DNA of 64,000 nt, taken from Ampullaceana balthica (lineage: Eukaryota > Mollusca > Gastropoda > Lymnaeidae). Below the pieces are notes generated by a model, which saw nothing but the letters and a program-made list of their open reading frames with translations, was not told the origin of the DNA and made no database searches. Made by a program: the position numbers and the translations under genes. The stretch lies in contig CALYLW010000744.1 of the NCBI GenBank assembly GCA_944989445.1, positions 237,858 through 301,857 on the forward strand, in the 5' to 3' direction. Shown in pieces: positions 42,885-56,300 of this stretch; within the stretch, counting starts at the first letter, position 1; every line of letters begins with the position of its first letter.

Positions 42885-45800
42885 GTACGGTTAATGTCAA
42901 GTTATTGGCCTCAGCTTTCTGAAGGGGTATTGTCAAGTTATTGACTTGTCATTCTTGTAGAGGTATTGTCAAGTTATTGACTTGTCATTCTTGTAGAGGT
43001 ATTGTCAAGTTATTGACTTGTCATTCTTGTAGAGGTATTGTCAAGTTATTGACTTGTCATTCTTGTAGGGGTATTGTCAAGTTATTGGCTTGTCATTATT
43101 GTAGAGGTATTGTCAAGTGATTGACTTGTCATTCTTGTAGGGGTATTGTCAAGTTATTGGCTTGTCATTCTTGTAGAGGTATTGTCAAGTTATTGGCTTG
43201 TCATTATTGTAGAGGTATTGTCAAGTTATTGACTTGTCATTCTTGTAGAGGTATTGTCAAGTTATTGGCTTGTCATTCTTGTAGAGGTATTGTCAAGTTA
43301 TTGACTTGTCATTCTTGTAGAGGTATTGTCAAGTTATTGACTTGTCATTCTTGTAGAGGTATTGTCAAGTTATTGACTTGTCATTCTTGTAGAGGTATTG
43401 TCAAGTTATTGACTTGTCATTCTTGTAGGGGTATTGTCAAGTTATTGGCTTGTCATTATTGTAGAGGTATTGTCAAGTGATTGACTTGTCATTCTTGTAG
43501 GGGTATTGTCAAGTTATTGGCTTGTCATTCTTGTAGAGGTATTGTCAAGTTATTGGCTTGTCATTATTGTAGAGGTATTGTCAAGTTATGGACTTGTCAT
43601 TCTTGTAGAGGTATTGTCAAGTTATTGGCTTGTCATTCTTGTAGAGGTATTGTCAAGTTATTGACTTGTCATTCTTGAAGAGGTATTGTCAAGTTATTGA
43701 CTTGTCATTCTTGCAGAGGTATTGTCAAGTTATTGATTTGTCATTCTTGTAGGGGTATTGTCACTTTATTGACTTGTCATTCTTGTAGAGGTATTGTCAA
43801 GTTATAGGCTGATAATTCTTGTAGAGGTATTGTCAAGTTATTGGCTTGTCATTCTTGTAGAGGTATTGTCAAGTTATTGGCTGGTCATTCTTGTAGGGTT
43901 ATTTTCAAGTTATTAGCTTGTCATTATAGTAGAGGTATTTTCAAGTTATTAGCTTGTCATTATAGTAGAGGTATTGTCAAGTTATAGGCTTGTCATTCTT
44001 GTAGAGGTATTGTCAAGTTATTGACTTGTCATTCTTGTAGAGGTATTGTCAAGTTATTGACTTGTCATTCTTGTAGAGGTATTGTCAAGTTATTGACTTG
44101 TCATTCTTGTAGGGGTATTGTCACGTTATTGACTTGTCATTCTTGTAGAGGTATTGTCAAGTTATTGGCTTGTCATTTTTGTAGAGGTATTGTCAAGTTA
44201 TTGACTTGTCATTCTTGTAGGGGTATTGTCAAGTTATTGACTTGTCATTCTTGTAGGGGTATTGTCAAGTTAATGACTTGTCATTCTTGTAAGTGTATTG
44301 TCAAGTTATTGACTTGTCATTCTTGTAGGGGTATTGTCAAGTTATTGACTTGTCATTTTTGTAGAGGTATTGTCAAGTTATGGACTTGTCATTCTTGTAG
44401 AGGTATTGTCAAGTTATTGACTTGTCATTCTTGTAGGGGTATTGTCAAGTTATTGACTTGTCATTTTTGTAGGGGTATTGTCAAGTTATTGACTTGTCAT
44501 TCTTGTAGGGGTATTGTCAAGTTATTGACTTGTCATTCTTGTAGGGGTATTGTCAAGTTATTGACTTGTCATTCTTGTAGGGGTATTGTCAAGTTATTGA
44601 GTTGTCATTCTTGTAGAGGTATTGTCAAGTTATTGACTTGTCATTCTTGTAGGGGTATTGTCTAGTTATTGACTTGTCATTCTTGTAGGGGTATTGTCAA
44701 GTTATTGACATGTCATTCTTGTAGGGGTATTGTCAAGTTATTTACTTGTCATTCTTGTAGGGGTATTGTCAAGTTATTGACTTGTCATTCTTGTAGGGGT
44801 ATTGTCAAGTTATTGACTTGTCATTCTTGTAGAGGTATTATCAAGTTATTGACTTTTCATTCTTGTAGAGGTATTGTCAAGTTTTTGGCTTGTCATTCTT
44901 GTAGAGGTATTGTCAAGTTATTGGCTTGTCATTCTTGTAGGGGTATTGTCAAGTTATTGACTTGTCATTCTTGTAGGGGTATTGTCAAGTTATTGGCTTG
45001 TCATTCTTGTAGAGGTATTGTCACGTTATTGACTTTTCATTCTTGTAGAGGTATTGTTAAGTTATTGGCTTGTCATTCTTGTAGAGGTATTTGCAAGTTA
45101 TTGGCTGGTCATTCTTATAGAGGTATTGTCAAGTTATTGGCTTGTCATTCTTGTAGGGGTATTGTCAAGTTATTGGCTTGTCATTCTTGTAGGGATATTG
45201 TCAAGTTATTGACTTGTCATTATTGTAGGGGTATTGTCAAGTTATTGGCTTGTCATTCTTGTAGAGGTATTGTCAAGTTATTGACCTGTCATTCTTATAG
45301 AGGTATTGTCAAGTTATTGGCTTGTCATTCTTGTAGAGGTATTGTCAAGTTATTTGCTGGTCATTATAGAAGAGGTATTGTCAAGTTATTGACCTGTCAT
45401 TCTTGTAGAGGTATTGTCAAGTTATTGACTTGTCATTCTTGTAGAGGTATTGTCAAGTTATTGACTTGTCATTCTTGTAGAGGTATTGTCAAGTTATTGG
45501 CTTGTCATTCTTGTAGAGGTATTGTCAAGTTATTGACTTGTCATTCTTGTAGAGGTATTGTCAAGTTATTGGCTTGTCATTCTTGTAGGGGTATTGTCAA
45601 GTTATTTGCTTGTCATTCTTGTAGGGGTATTGTCAAGTTATTGACTTGTCATTATTGTAGGGGTATTGTCAAGTTATTGGCTTGTCATTCTTGTAGAGGT
45701 ATTGTCAAGTTATTGACCTGTCATTCTTATAGAGGTATTGTCAAGTTATTGGCTTGTCATTCTTGTAGAGGTATTGTCAAGTTATTTGCTGGTCATTATA

Positions 45801-47262
45801 GAAGAGGTATTTTCAAGTTATTGACCTGTCATTCTTGTAGAGGTATTGTCAAGTTATTGACTTGTCATTCTTGTAGAGGTATTGTCAAGTTATTGGCTTG
45901 TCATTCTTCTAGAGGTATTGTCAAGTTATTGACTTGTCATTCTTGTAGAGGTATTGTCAAGTTATAGGCTTGTCATTCTTGTAGGGGTATTGTCAAGTTA
46001 TTGACCTGTCATTCTTGTAGAGGTATTGTCAAGTTATTGACTTGTCATTCTTGTAGAGGTATTGTCAAGTTATTGGCTTGTCATTCTTGTAGAGGTATTG
46101 TCAAGTTATTGACTTGTCATTCTTGTAGAGGTATTGTCAAGTTATTGACTTGTCATTCTTGTAGGGGTATTGTCAAGTTATTGGCTTGTCATTCTTGTAG
46201 AGGTATTGTCAAGTTATTGACTTGTCATTCTTGTAGAGGTATTGTCAAGTTATTGACTTGTCATTCTTGTAGGGGTATTGTCAAGTTATTGGCTTGTCAT
46301 TCTTGTAGAGGTATTGTCAAGTTATTGACTTGTCATTCTTGTAGAGGTATTGTCAAGTTATTGACTTGTCATTCTTGTAGAGGTATTGTCAAGTTATTGA
46401 CTTGTCATTCTTGTAGAGGTATTGTCAAGTTATAGGCTTGTCATTCTTGTAGGGGTATTGTCAAGTTATTGACCTGTCATTCTTGTAGAGGTATTGTCAA
46501 GTTATTGACTTGTCATTCTTGTAGAGGTATTGTCAAGTTATTGGCTTGTCATTCTTGTAGAGGTATTGTCAAGTTATTGACTTGTCATTCTTGTAGAGGT
46601 ATTGTCAAGTTATTGACTTGTCATTCTTGTAGGGGTATTGTCAAGTTATTGGCTTGTCATTCTTGTAGAGGTATTGTCAAGTTATTGACTTGTCATTCTT
46701 GTAGAGGTATTGTCAAGTTATTGACTTGTCATTCTTGTAGGGGTATTGTCAAGTTATTGGCTTGTCATTCTTGTAGAGGTATTGTCAAGTTATTGACTTG
46801 TCATTCTTGTAGAGGTATTGTCAAGTTATTGACTTGTCATTCTTGTAGGGGTATTGTCAAGTTATTGACTTGTCATTCTTGTAGGGGTATTGTCAAGTTA
46901 TTGACTTGTCATTCTTGTAGGGGTATTGTCAAGTTAATGACTTGTCATTCTTGTAAGTGTATTGTCAAGTTATAGGCTGATAATTCTTGTAGGGGTATTG
47001 TCAAGTTATTGACTTGTCATTTTTGTAGAGGTATTGTCAAGTTATTGACTTGTCATTCTTGTAGAGGTATTGTCAAGTTATTGGCTTGTCATTTTTGTAG
47101 AGGTATTGTCAAGTTATTGACTTGTCATTCTTGTAGAGGTATTGTCAAGTTATTGACTTGTCATTCTTGTATTGGTATTGTCAAGTTATTGACTTGTCAT
47201 TCTTGTAGGGGTATTGTCAAGTTATTGACTTGTCATTCTTGTAGGGGTATTGTCAAGTTATT
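42885..47262. repeat. Minisatellite, 36-bp unit, about 121 copies
   Basis: The unit is GTATTGTCAAGTTATTGACT followed by TGTCATTCTTGTAGAG. Common variants are GGCT for GACT, GGG for AGG, ATTATTG and ACCTGTC. Larger blocks are themselves duplicated. Each unit holds an acceptor-like TTGTCATTCTTGTAG, but I see no exon next to it. The 36-bp period gives ORFs of up to 432 codons (TCHSCRGIVKLL repeats), which are artefacts. Confidence 0.97.
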
Positions 47263-47329
47263 GGCCTTAACTGACATCTATGCACACCATGAACTACTGT
47301 TCTATCCTACACAAAATCCTTAAGGTACA

Positions 47330-50300
47330 GTTATATAAATGAAATGATAATTGTTTGTTTCTCTCAGGGAGTGTTAGATGTTACAGTTATATAAATGAGT
47401 TGATAATTGTTTGTTTCTCTCAGGGAGTGCTAGATGTTACAGTTATATAAATGAGTTGATAATTGTTTGTTTCTCTCAGGGAGTGCTAGATGTTACAGTT
47501 ATATAAATGAGTTGATAATTGTTTGTTTCTCTCAGGGAGTGTTAGATGTTACAGTTATATAAATGAGTTGATAATTGTTTGTTTCTCTCAGGGAGTGCTA
47601 GATGTTACAGTTATATAAATGAGTTGATAATTGTTTGTTTCTCTCAGGGAGTGCTAGATGTTACAGTTATATAAATGAGTTGATAATTGTTTGTTTCTCT
47701 CAGGGAGTGCTAGATGTTACAGTTATATAAATGAGTTGATAATTGTTTGTTTCTCTCAGGGAGTGCTAGATGTTACAGTTATATAAATGAGTTGATAATT
47801 GTTTGTTTCTCTCAGGGAGTGCTAGATGTTACAGTTATATAAATGAGTTGATAATTGTTTGTCTCTCTCAGGGAGTGCTAGATGTTACAGTTATATAAAT
47901 GAGTTGATAATTGTTTGTTTCTCTCAGGGAGTGCTAGATGTTACAGTTATATAAATGAGTTGATAATTGTTTGTTTCTCTCAGGGAGTGCTAGATGTTAC
48001 AGTTATATAAATGAGTTGATAATTGTTTGTTTCTCTCAGGGAGTGCTAGATGTTACAGTTATATAAATGAGTTGATAATTGTTTGTTTCTCTCAGGGAGT
48101 GCTAGATGTTACAGTTATATAAATGAGTTGATAATTGTTTGTTTCTCTCAGGGAGTGCTAGATGTTACAGTTATATAAATGAGTTGATAATTGTTTGTTT
48201 CTCTCAGGGAGTGCTAGATGTTACAGTTATATAAATGAGTTGATAATTGTTTGTCTCTCTCAGGGAGTGCTAGATGTTACAGTTATATAAATGAGTTGAT
48301 AATTGTTTGTTTCTCTCAGGGAGTGCTAGATGTTACAGTTATATAAATGAGTTGATAATTGTTTGTTTCTCTCAGGGAGTGCTAGATGTTACAGTTATAT
48401 AAATGAGTTGATAATTGTTTGTTTCTCTCAGGGAGTGCTAGATGTTACAGTTATATAAATGAGTTGATAATTGTTTGTTTCTCTCAGGGAGTGCTAGATG
48501 TTACAGTTATATAAATGAGTTGATAATTGTTTGTTTCTCTCAGGGAGTGCTAGATGTTACAGTTATATAAATGAGTTGATAATTGTTTGTTTCTCTCAGG
48601 GAGTGCTAGATGTTACAGTTATATAAATGAGTTGATAATTGTTTGTTTCTCTCAGGGAGTGCTAGATGTTACAGTTATATAAATGAGTTGATAATTGTTT
48701 GTTTCTCTCAGGGAGTGCTAGATGTTACAGTTATATAAATGAGTTGATAATTGTTTGTCTCTCTCAGGGAGTGCTAGATGTTACAGTTATATAAATGAGT
48801 TGATAATTGTTTGTTTCTCTCAGGGAGTGCTAGATGTTACAGTTATATAAATGAGTTGATAATTGTTTGTTTCTCTCAGGGAGTGCTAGATGTTACAGTT
48901 ATATAAATGAGTTGATAATTGTTTGTTTCTCTCAGGGAGTGCTAGATGTTACAGTTATATAAATGAGTTGATAATTGTTTGTTTCTCTCAGGGAGTGCTA
49001 GATGTTACAGTTATATAAATGAGTTGATAATTGTTTGTTTCTCTCAGGGAGTGCTAGATGTTACAGTTATATAAATGAGTTGATAATTGTTTGTTTCTCT
49101 CAGGGAGTGCTAGATGTTACAGTTATATAAATGAGTTGATAATTGTTTGTTTCTCTCAGGGAGTGTTAGATGTTACAGTTATATAAATGAGTTGATAATT
49201 GTTTGTTTCTCTCAGGGAGTGCTAGATGTTACAGTTATATAAATGAGTTGATAATTGTTTGTTTCTCTCAGGGAGTGCTAGATGTTACAGTTATATAAAT
49301 GAGTTGATAATTGTTTGTTTCTCTCAGGGAGTGCTAGATGTTACAGTTATATAAATGAGTTGATAATTGTTTGTTTCTCTCAGGGAGTGCTAGATGTTAC
49401 AGTTATATAAATGAGTTGATAATTGTTTGTTTCTCTCAGGGAGTGCTAGATGTTACAGTTATATAAATGAGTTGATAATTGTTTGTTTCTCTCAGGGAGT
49501 GCTAGATGTTACAGTTATATAAATGAGTTGATAATTGTTTGTTTCTCTCAGGGAGTGCTAGATGTTACAGTTATATAAATGAGTTGATAATTGTTTGTCT
49601 CTCTCAGGGAGTGCTAGATGTTACAGTTATATAAATGAGTTGATAATTGTTTGTTTCTCTCAGGGAGTGCTAGATGTTACAGTTATATAAATGAGTTGAT
49701 AATTGTTTGTTTCTCTCAGGGAGTGTTAGATGTTACAGTTATATAAATGAGTTGATAATTGTTTGTTTCTCTCAGGGAGTGCTAGATGTTACAGTTATAT
49801 AAATGAGTTGATAATTGTTTGTTTCTCTCAGGGAGTGCTAGATGTTACAGTTATATAAATGAGTTGATAATTGTTTGTCTCTCTCAGGGAGTGCTAGATG
49901 TTACAGTTATATAAATGAGTTGATAATTGTTTGTTTCTCTCAGGGAGTGCTAGATGTTACAGTTATATAAATGAGTTGATAATTGTTTGTTTCTCTCAGG
50001 GAGTGCTAGATGTTACAGTTATATAAATGAGTTGATAATTGTTTGTTTCTCTCAGGGAGTGCTAGATGTTACAGTTATATAAATGAGTTGATAATTGTTT
50101 GTTTCTCTCAGGGAGTGCTAGATGTTACAGTTATATAAATGAGTTGATAATTGTTTGTTTCTCTCAGGGAGTGCTAGATGTTACAGTTATATAAATGAGT
50201 TGATAATTGTTTGTTTCTCTCAGGGAGTGCTAGATGTTACAGTTATATAAATGAGTTGATAATTGTTTGTTTCTCTCAGGGAGTGCTAGATGTTACAGTT

Positions 50301-53300
50301 ATATAAATGAGTTGATAATTGTTTGTTTCTCTCAGGGAGTGCTAGATGTTACAGTTATATAAATGAGTTGATAATTGTTTGTTTCTCTCAGGGAGTGCTA
50401 GATGTTACAGTTATATAAATGAGTTGATAATTGTTTGTTTCTCTCAGGGAGTGCTAGATGTTACAGTTATATAAATGAGTTGATAATTGTTTGTTTCTCT
50501 CAGGGAGTGCTAGATGTTACAGTTATATAAATGAGTTGATAATTGTTTGTTTCTCTCAGGGAGTGCTAGATGTTACAGTTATATAAATGAGTTGATAATT
50601 GTTTGTTTCTCTCAGGGAGTGCTAGATGTTACAGTTATATAAATGAGTTGATAATTGTTTGTTTCTCTCAGGGAGTGCTAGATGTTACAGTTATATAAAT
50701 GAGTTGATAATTGTTTGTTTCTCTCAGGGAGTGCTAGATGTTACAGTTATATAAATGAGTTGATAATTGTTTGTTTCTCTCAGGGAGTGCTAGATGTTAC
50801 AGTTATATAAATGAGTTGATAATTGTTTGTTTCTCTCAGGGAGTGCTAGATGTTACAGTTATATAAATGAGTTGATAATTGTTTGTTTCTCTCAGGGAGT
50901 GTTAGATGTTACAGTTATATAAATGAGTTGATAATTGTTTGTTTCTCTCAGGGAGTGCTAGATGTTACAGTTATATAAATGAGTTGATAATTGTTTGTTT
51001 CTCTCAGGGAGTGTTAGATGTTACAGTTATATAAATGAGTTGATAATTGTTTGTTTCTCTCAGGGAGTGCTAGATGTTACAGTTATATAAATGAGTTGAT
51101 AATTGTTTGTTTCTCTCAGGGAGTGTTAGATGTTACAGTTATATAAATGAGTTGATAATTGTTTGTCTCTCTCAGGGAGTGCTAGATGTTACAGTTATAT
51201 AAATGAGTTGATAATTGTTTGTTTCTCTCAGGGAGTGCTAGATGTTACAGTTATATAAATGAGTTGATAATTGTTTGTTTCTCTCAGGGAGTGCTAGATG
51301 TTACAGTTATATAAATGAGTTGATAATTGTTTGTTTCTCTCAGGGAGTGCTAGATGTTACAGTTATATAAATGAGTTGATAATTGTTTGTTTCTCTCAGG
51401 GAGTGCTAGATGTTACAGTTATATAAATGAGTTGATAATTGTTTGTTTCTCTCAGGGAGTGCTAGATGTTACAGTTATATAAATGAGTTGATAATTGTTT
51501 GTTTCTCTCAGGGAGTGCTAGATGTTACAGTTATATAAATGAGTTGATAATTGTTTGTTTCTCTCAGGGAGTGCTAGATGTTACAGTTATATAAATGAGT
51601 TGATAATTGTTTGTTTCTCTCAGGGAGTGCTAGATGTTACAGTTATATAAATGAGTTGATAATTGTTTGTTTCTCTCAGGGAGTGCTAGATGTTACAGTT
51701 ATATAAATGAGTTGATAATTGTTTGTTTCTCTCAGGGAGTGCTAGATGTTACAGTTATATAAATGAGTTGATAATTGTTTGTTTCTCTCAGGGAGTGCTA
51801 GATGTTACAGTTATATAAATGAGTTGATAATTGTTTGTTTCTCTCAGGGAGTGCTAGATGTTACAGTTATATAAATGAGTTGATAATTGTTTGTTTCTCT
51901 CAGGGAGTGCTAGATGTTACAGTTATATAAATGAGTTGATAATTGTTTGTTTCTCTCAGGGAGTGCTAGATGTTACAGTTATATAAATGAGTTGATAATT
52001 GTTTGTTTCTCTCAGGGAGTGCTAGATGTTACAGTTATATAAATGAGTTGATAATTGTTTGTTTCTCTCAGGGAGTGCTAGATGTTACAGTTATATAAAT
52101 GAGTTGATAATTGTTTGTTTCTCTCAGGGAGTGCTAGATGTTACAGTTATATAAATGAGTTGATAATTGTTTGTTTCTCTCAGGGAGTGCTAGATGTTAC
52201 AGTTATATAAATGAGTTGATAATTGTTTGTTTCTCTCAGGGAGTGCTAGATGTTACAGTTATATAAATGAGTTGATAATTGTTTGTTTCTCTCAGGGAGT
52301 GCTAGATGTTACAGTTATATAAATGAGTTGATAATTGTTTGTTTCTCTCAGGGAGTGCTAGATGTTACAGTTATATAAATGAGTTGATAATTGTTTGTTT
52401 CTCTCAGGGAGTGCTAGATGTTACAGTTATATAAATGAGTTGATAATTGTTTGTTTCTCTCAGGGAGTGTTAGATGTTACAGTTATATAAATGAGTTGAT
52501 AATTGTTTGTCTCTCTCAGGGAGTGCTAGATGTTACAGTTATATAAATGAGTTGATAATTGTTTGTTTCTCTCAGGGAGTGTTAGATGTTACAGTTATAT
52601 AAATGAGTTGATAATTGTTTGTCTCTCTCAGGGAGTGCTAGATGTTACAGTTATATAAATGAGTTGATAATTGTTTGTTTCTCTCAGGGAGTGCTAGATG
52701 TTACAGTTATATAAATGAGTTGATAATTGTTTGTTTCTCTCAGGGAGTGCTAGATGTTACAGTTATATAAATGAGTTGATAATTGTTTGTTTCTCTCAGG
52801 GAGTGTTAGATGTTACAGTTATATAAATGAGTTGATAATTGTTTGTTTCTCTCAGGGAGTGCTAGATGTTACAGTTATATAAATGAGTTGATAATTGTTT
52901 GTTTCTCTCAGGGAGTGCTAGATGTTACAGTTATATAAATGAGTTGATAATTGTTTGTCTCTCTCAGGGAGTGCTAGATGTTACAGTTATATAAATGAGT
53001 TGATAATTGTTTGTTTCTCTCAGGGAGTGCTAGATGTTACAGTTATATAAATGAGTTGATAATTGTTTGTTTCTCTCAGGGAGTGCTAGATGTTACAGTT
53101 ATATAAATGAGTTGATAATTGTTTGTTTCTCTCAGGGAGTGTTAGATGTTACAGTTATATAAATGAGTTGATAATTGTTTGTTTCTCTCAGGGAGTGTTA
53201 GATGTTACAGTTATATAAATGAGTTGATAATTGTTTGTCTCTCTCAGGGAGTGCTAGATGTTACAGTTATATAAATGAGTTGATAATTGTTTGTTTCTCT

Positions 53301-56300
53301 CAGGGAGTGCTAGATGTTACAGTTATATAAATGAGTTGATAATTGTTTGTTTCTCTCAGGGAGTGCTAGATGTTACAGTTATATAAATGAGTTGATAATT
53401 GTTTGTCTCTCTCAGGGAGTGCTAGATGTTACAGTTATATAAATGAGTTGATAATTGTTTGTTTCTCTCAGGGAGTGCTAGATGTTACAGTTATATAAAT
53501 GAGTTGATAATTGTTTGTTTCTCTCAGGGAGTGCTAGATGTTACAGTTATATAAATGAGTTGATAATTGTTTGTTTCTCTCAGGGAGTGCTAGATGTTAC
53601 AGTTATATAAATGAGTTGATAATTGTTTGTTTCTCTCAGGGAGTGCTAGATGTTACAGTTATATAAATGAGTTGATAATTGTTTGTTTCTCTCAGGGAGT
53701 GCTAGATGTTACAGTTATATAAATGAGTTGATAATTGTTTGTTTCTCTCAGGGAGTGCTAGATGTTACAGTTATATAAATGAGTTGATAATTGTTTGTTT
53801 CTCTCAGGGAGTGCTAGATGTTACAGTTATATAAATGAGTTGATAATTGTTTGTTTCTCTCAGGGAGTGCTAGATGTTACAGTTATATAAATGAGTTGAT
53901 AATTGTTTGTTTCTCTCAGGGAGTGCTAGATGTTACAGTTATATAAATGAGTTGATAATTGTTTGTTTCTCTCAGGGAGTGCTAGATGTTACAGTTATAT
54001 AAATGAGTTGATAATTGTTTGTTTCTCTCAGGGAGTGCTAGATGTTACAGTTATATAAATGAGTTGATAATTGTTTGTTTCTCTCAGGGAGTGCTAGATG
54101 TTACAGTTATATAAATGAGTTGATAATTGTTTGTTTCTCTCAGGGAGTGCTAGATGTTACAGTTATATAAATGAGTTGATAATTGTTTGTTTCTCTCAGG
54201 GAGTGCTAGATGTTACAGTTATATAAATGAGTTGATAATTGTTTGTTTCTCTCAGGGAGTGCTAGATGTTACAGTTATATAAATGAGTTGATAATTGTTT
54301 GTTTCTCTCAGGGAGTGCTAGATGTTACAGTTATATAAATGAGTTGATAATTGTTTGTTTCTCTCAGGGAGTGCTAGATGTTACAGTTATATAAATGAGT
54401 TGATAATTGTTTGTTTCTCTCAGGGAGTGCTAGATGTTACAGTTATATAAATGAGTTGATAATTGTTTGTTTCTCTCAGGGAGTGCTAGATGTTACAGTT
54501 ATATAAATGAGTTGATAATTGTTTGTCTCTCTCAGGGAGTGCTAGATGTTACAGTTATATAAATGAGTTGATAATTGTTTGTTTCTCTCAGGGAGTGCTA
54601 GATGTTACAGTTATATAAATGAGTTGATAATTGTTTGTTTCTCTCAGGGAGTGCTAGATGTTACAGTTATATAAATGAGTTGATAATTGTTTGTTTCTCT
54701 CAGGGAGTGCTAGATGTTACAGTTATATAAATGAGTTGATAATTGTTTGTTTCTCTCAGGGAGTGCTAGATGTTACAGTTATATAAATGAGTTGATAATT
54801 GTTTGTCTCTCTCAGGGAGTGCTAGATGTTACAGTTATATAAATGAGTTGATAATTGTTTGTTTCTCTCAGGGAGTGCTAGATGTTACAGTTATATAAAT
54901 GAGTTGATAATTGTTTGTTTCTCTCAGGGAGTGCTAGATGTTACAGTTATATAAATGAGTTGATAATTGTTTGTTTCTCTCAGGGAGTGCTAGATGTTAC
55001 AGTTATATAAATGAGTTGATAATTGTTTGTTTCTCTCAGGGAGTGCTAGATGTTACAGTTATATAAATGAGTTGATAATTGTTTGTTTCTCTCAGGGAGT
55101 GCTAGATGTTACAGTTATATAAATGAGTTGATAATTGTTTGTTTCTCTCAGGGAGTGCTAGATGTTACAGTTATATAAATGAGTTGATAATTGTTTGTCT
55201 CTCTCAGGGAGTGCTAGATGTTACAGTTATATAAATGAGTTGATAATTGTTTGTTTCTCTCAGGGAGTGCTAGATGTTACAGTTATATAAATGAGTTGAT
55301 AATTGTTTGTTTCTCTCAGGGAGTGCTAGATGTTACAGTTATATAAATGAGTTGATAATTGTTTGTTTCTCTCAGGGAGTGCTAGATGTTACAGTTATAT
55401 AAATGAGTTGATAATTGTTTGTTTCTCTCAGGGAGTGCTAGATGTTACAGTTATATAAATGAGTTGATAATTGTTTGTTTCTCTCAGGGAGTGCTAGATG
55501 TTACAGTTATATAAATGAGTTGATAATTGTTTGTTTCTCTCAGGGAGTGCTAGATGTTACAGTTATATAAATGAGTTGATAATTGTTTGTTTCTCTCAGG
55601 GAGTGCTAGATGTTACAGTTATATAAATGAGTTGATAATTGTTTGTTTCTCTCAGGGAGTGCTAGATGTTACAGTTATATAAATGAGTTGATAATTGTTT
55701 GTTTCTCTCAGGGAGTGCTAGATGTTACAGTTATATAAATGAGTTGATAATTGTTTGTTTCTCTCAGGGAGTGCTAGATGTTACAGTTATATAAATGAGT
55801 TGATAATTGTTTGTTTCTCTCAGGGAGTGCTAGATGTTACAGTTATATAAATGAGTTGATAATTGTTTGTTTCTCTCAGGGAGTGCTAGATGTTACAGTT
55901 ATATAAATGAGTTGATAATTGTTTGTCTCTCTCAGGGAGTGCTAGATGTTACAGTTATATAAATGAGTTGATAATTGTTTGTTTCTCTCAGGGAGTGTTA
56001 GATGTTACAGTTATATAAATGAGTTGATAATTGTTTGTTTCTCTCAGGGAGTGCTAGATGTTACAGTTATATAAATGAGTTGATAATTGTTTGTTTCTCT
56101 CAGGGAGTGCTAGATGTTACAGTTATATAAATGAGTTGATAATTGTTTGTTTCTCTCAGGGAGTGCTAGATGTTACAGTTATATAAATGAGTTGATAATT
56201 GTTTGTTTCTCTCAGGGAGTGCTAGATGTTACAGTTATATAAATGAGTTGATAATTGTTTGTTTCTCTCAGGGAGTGCTAGATGTTACAGTTATATAAAT

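Noticed and set aside
44669..45967. 432-codon ORF of TCHSCRGIVKLL repeats and its neighbours at 43121-47323
   Set aside because: The 36-bp unit is divisible by three, so any stop-free frame stays open. The array lies in an intron, and unit variants do not respect codons.
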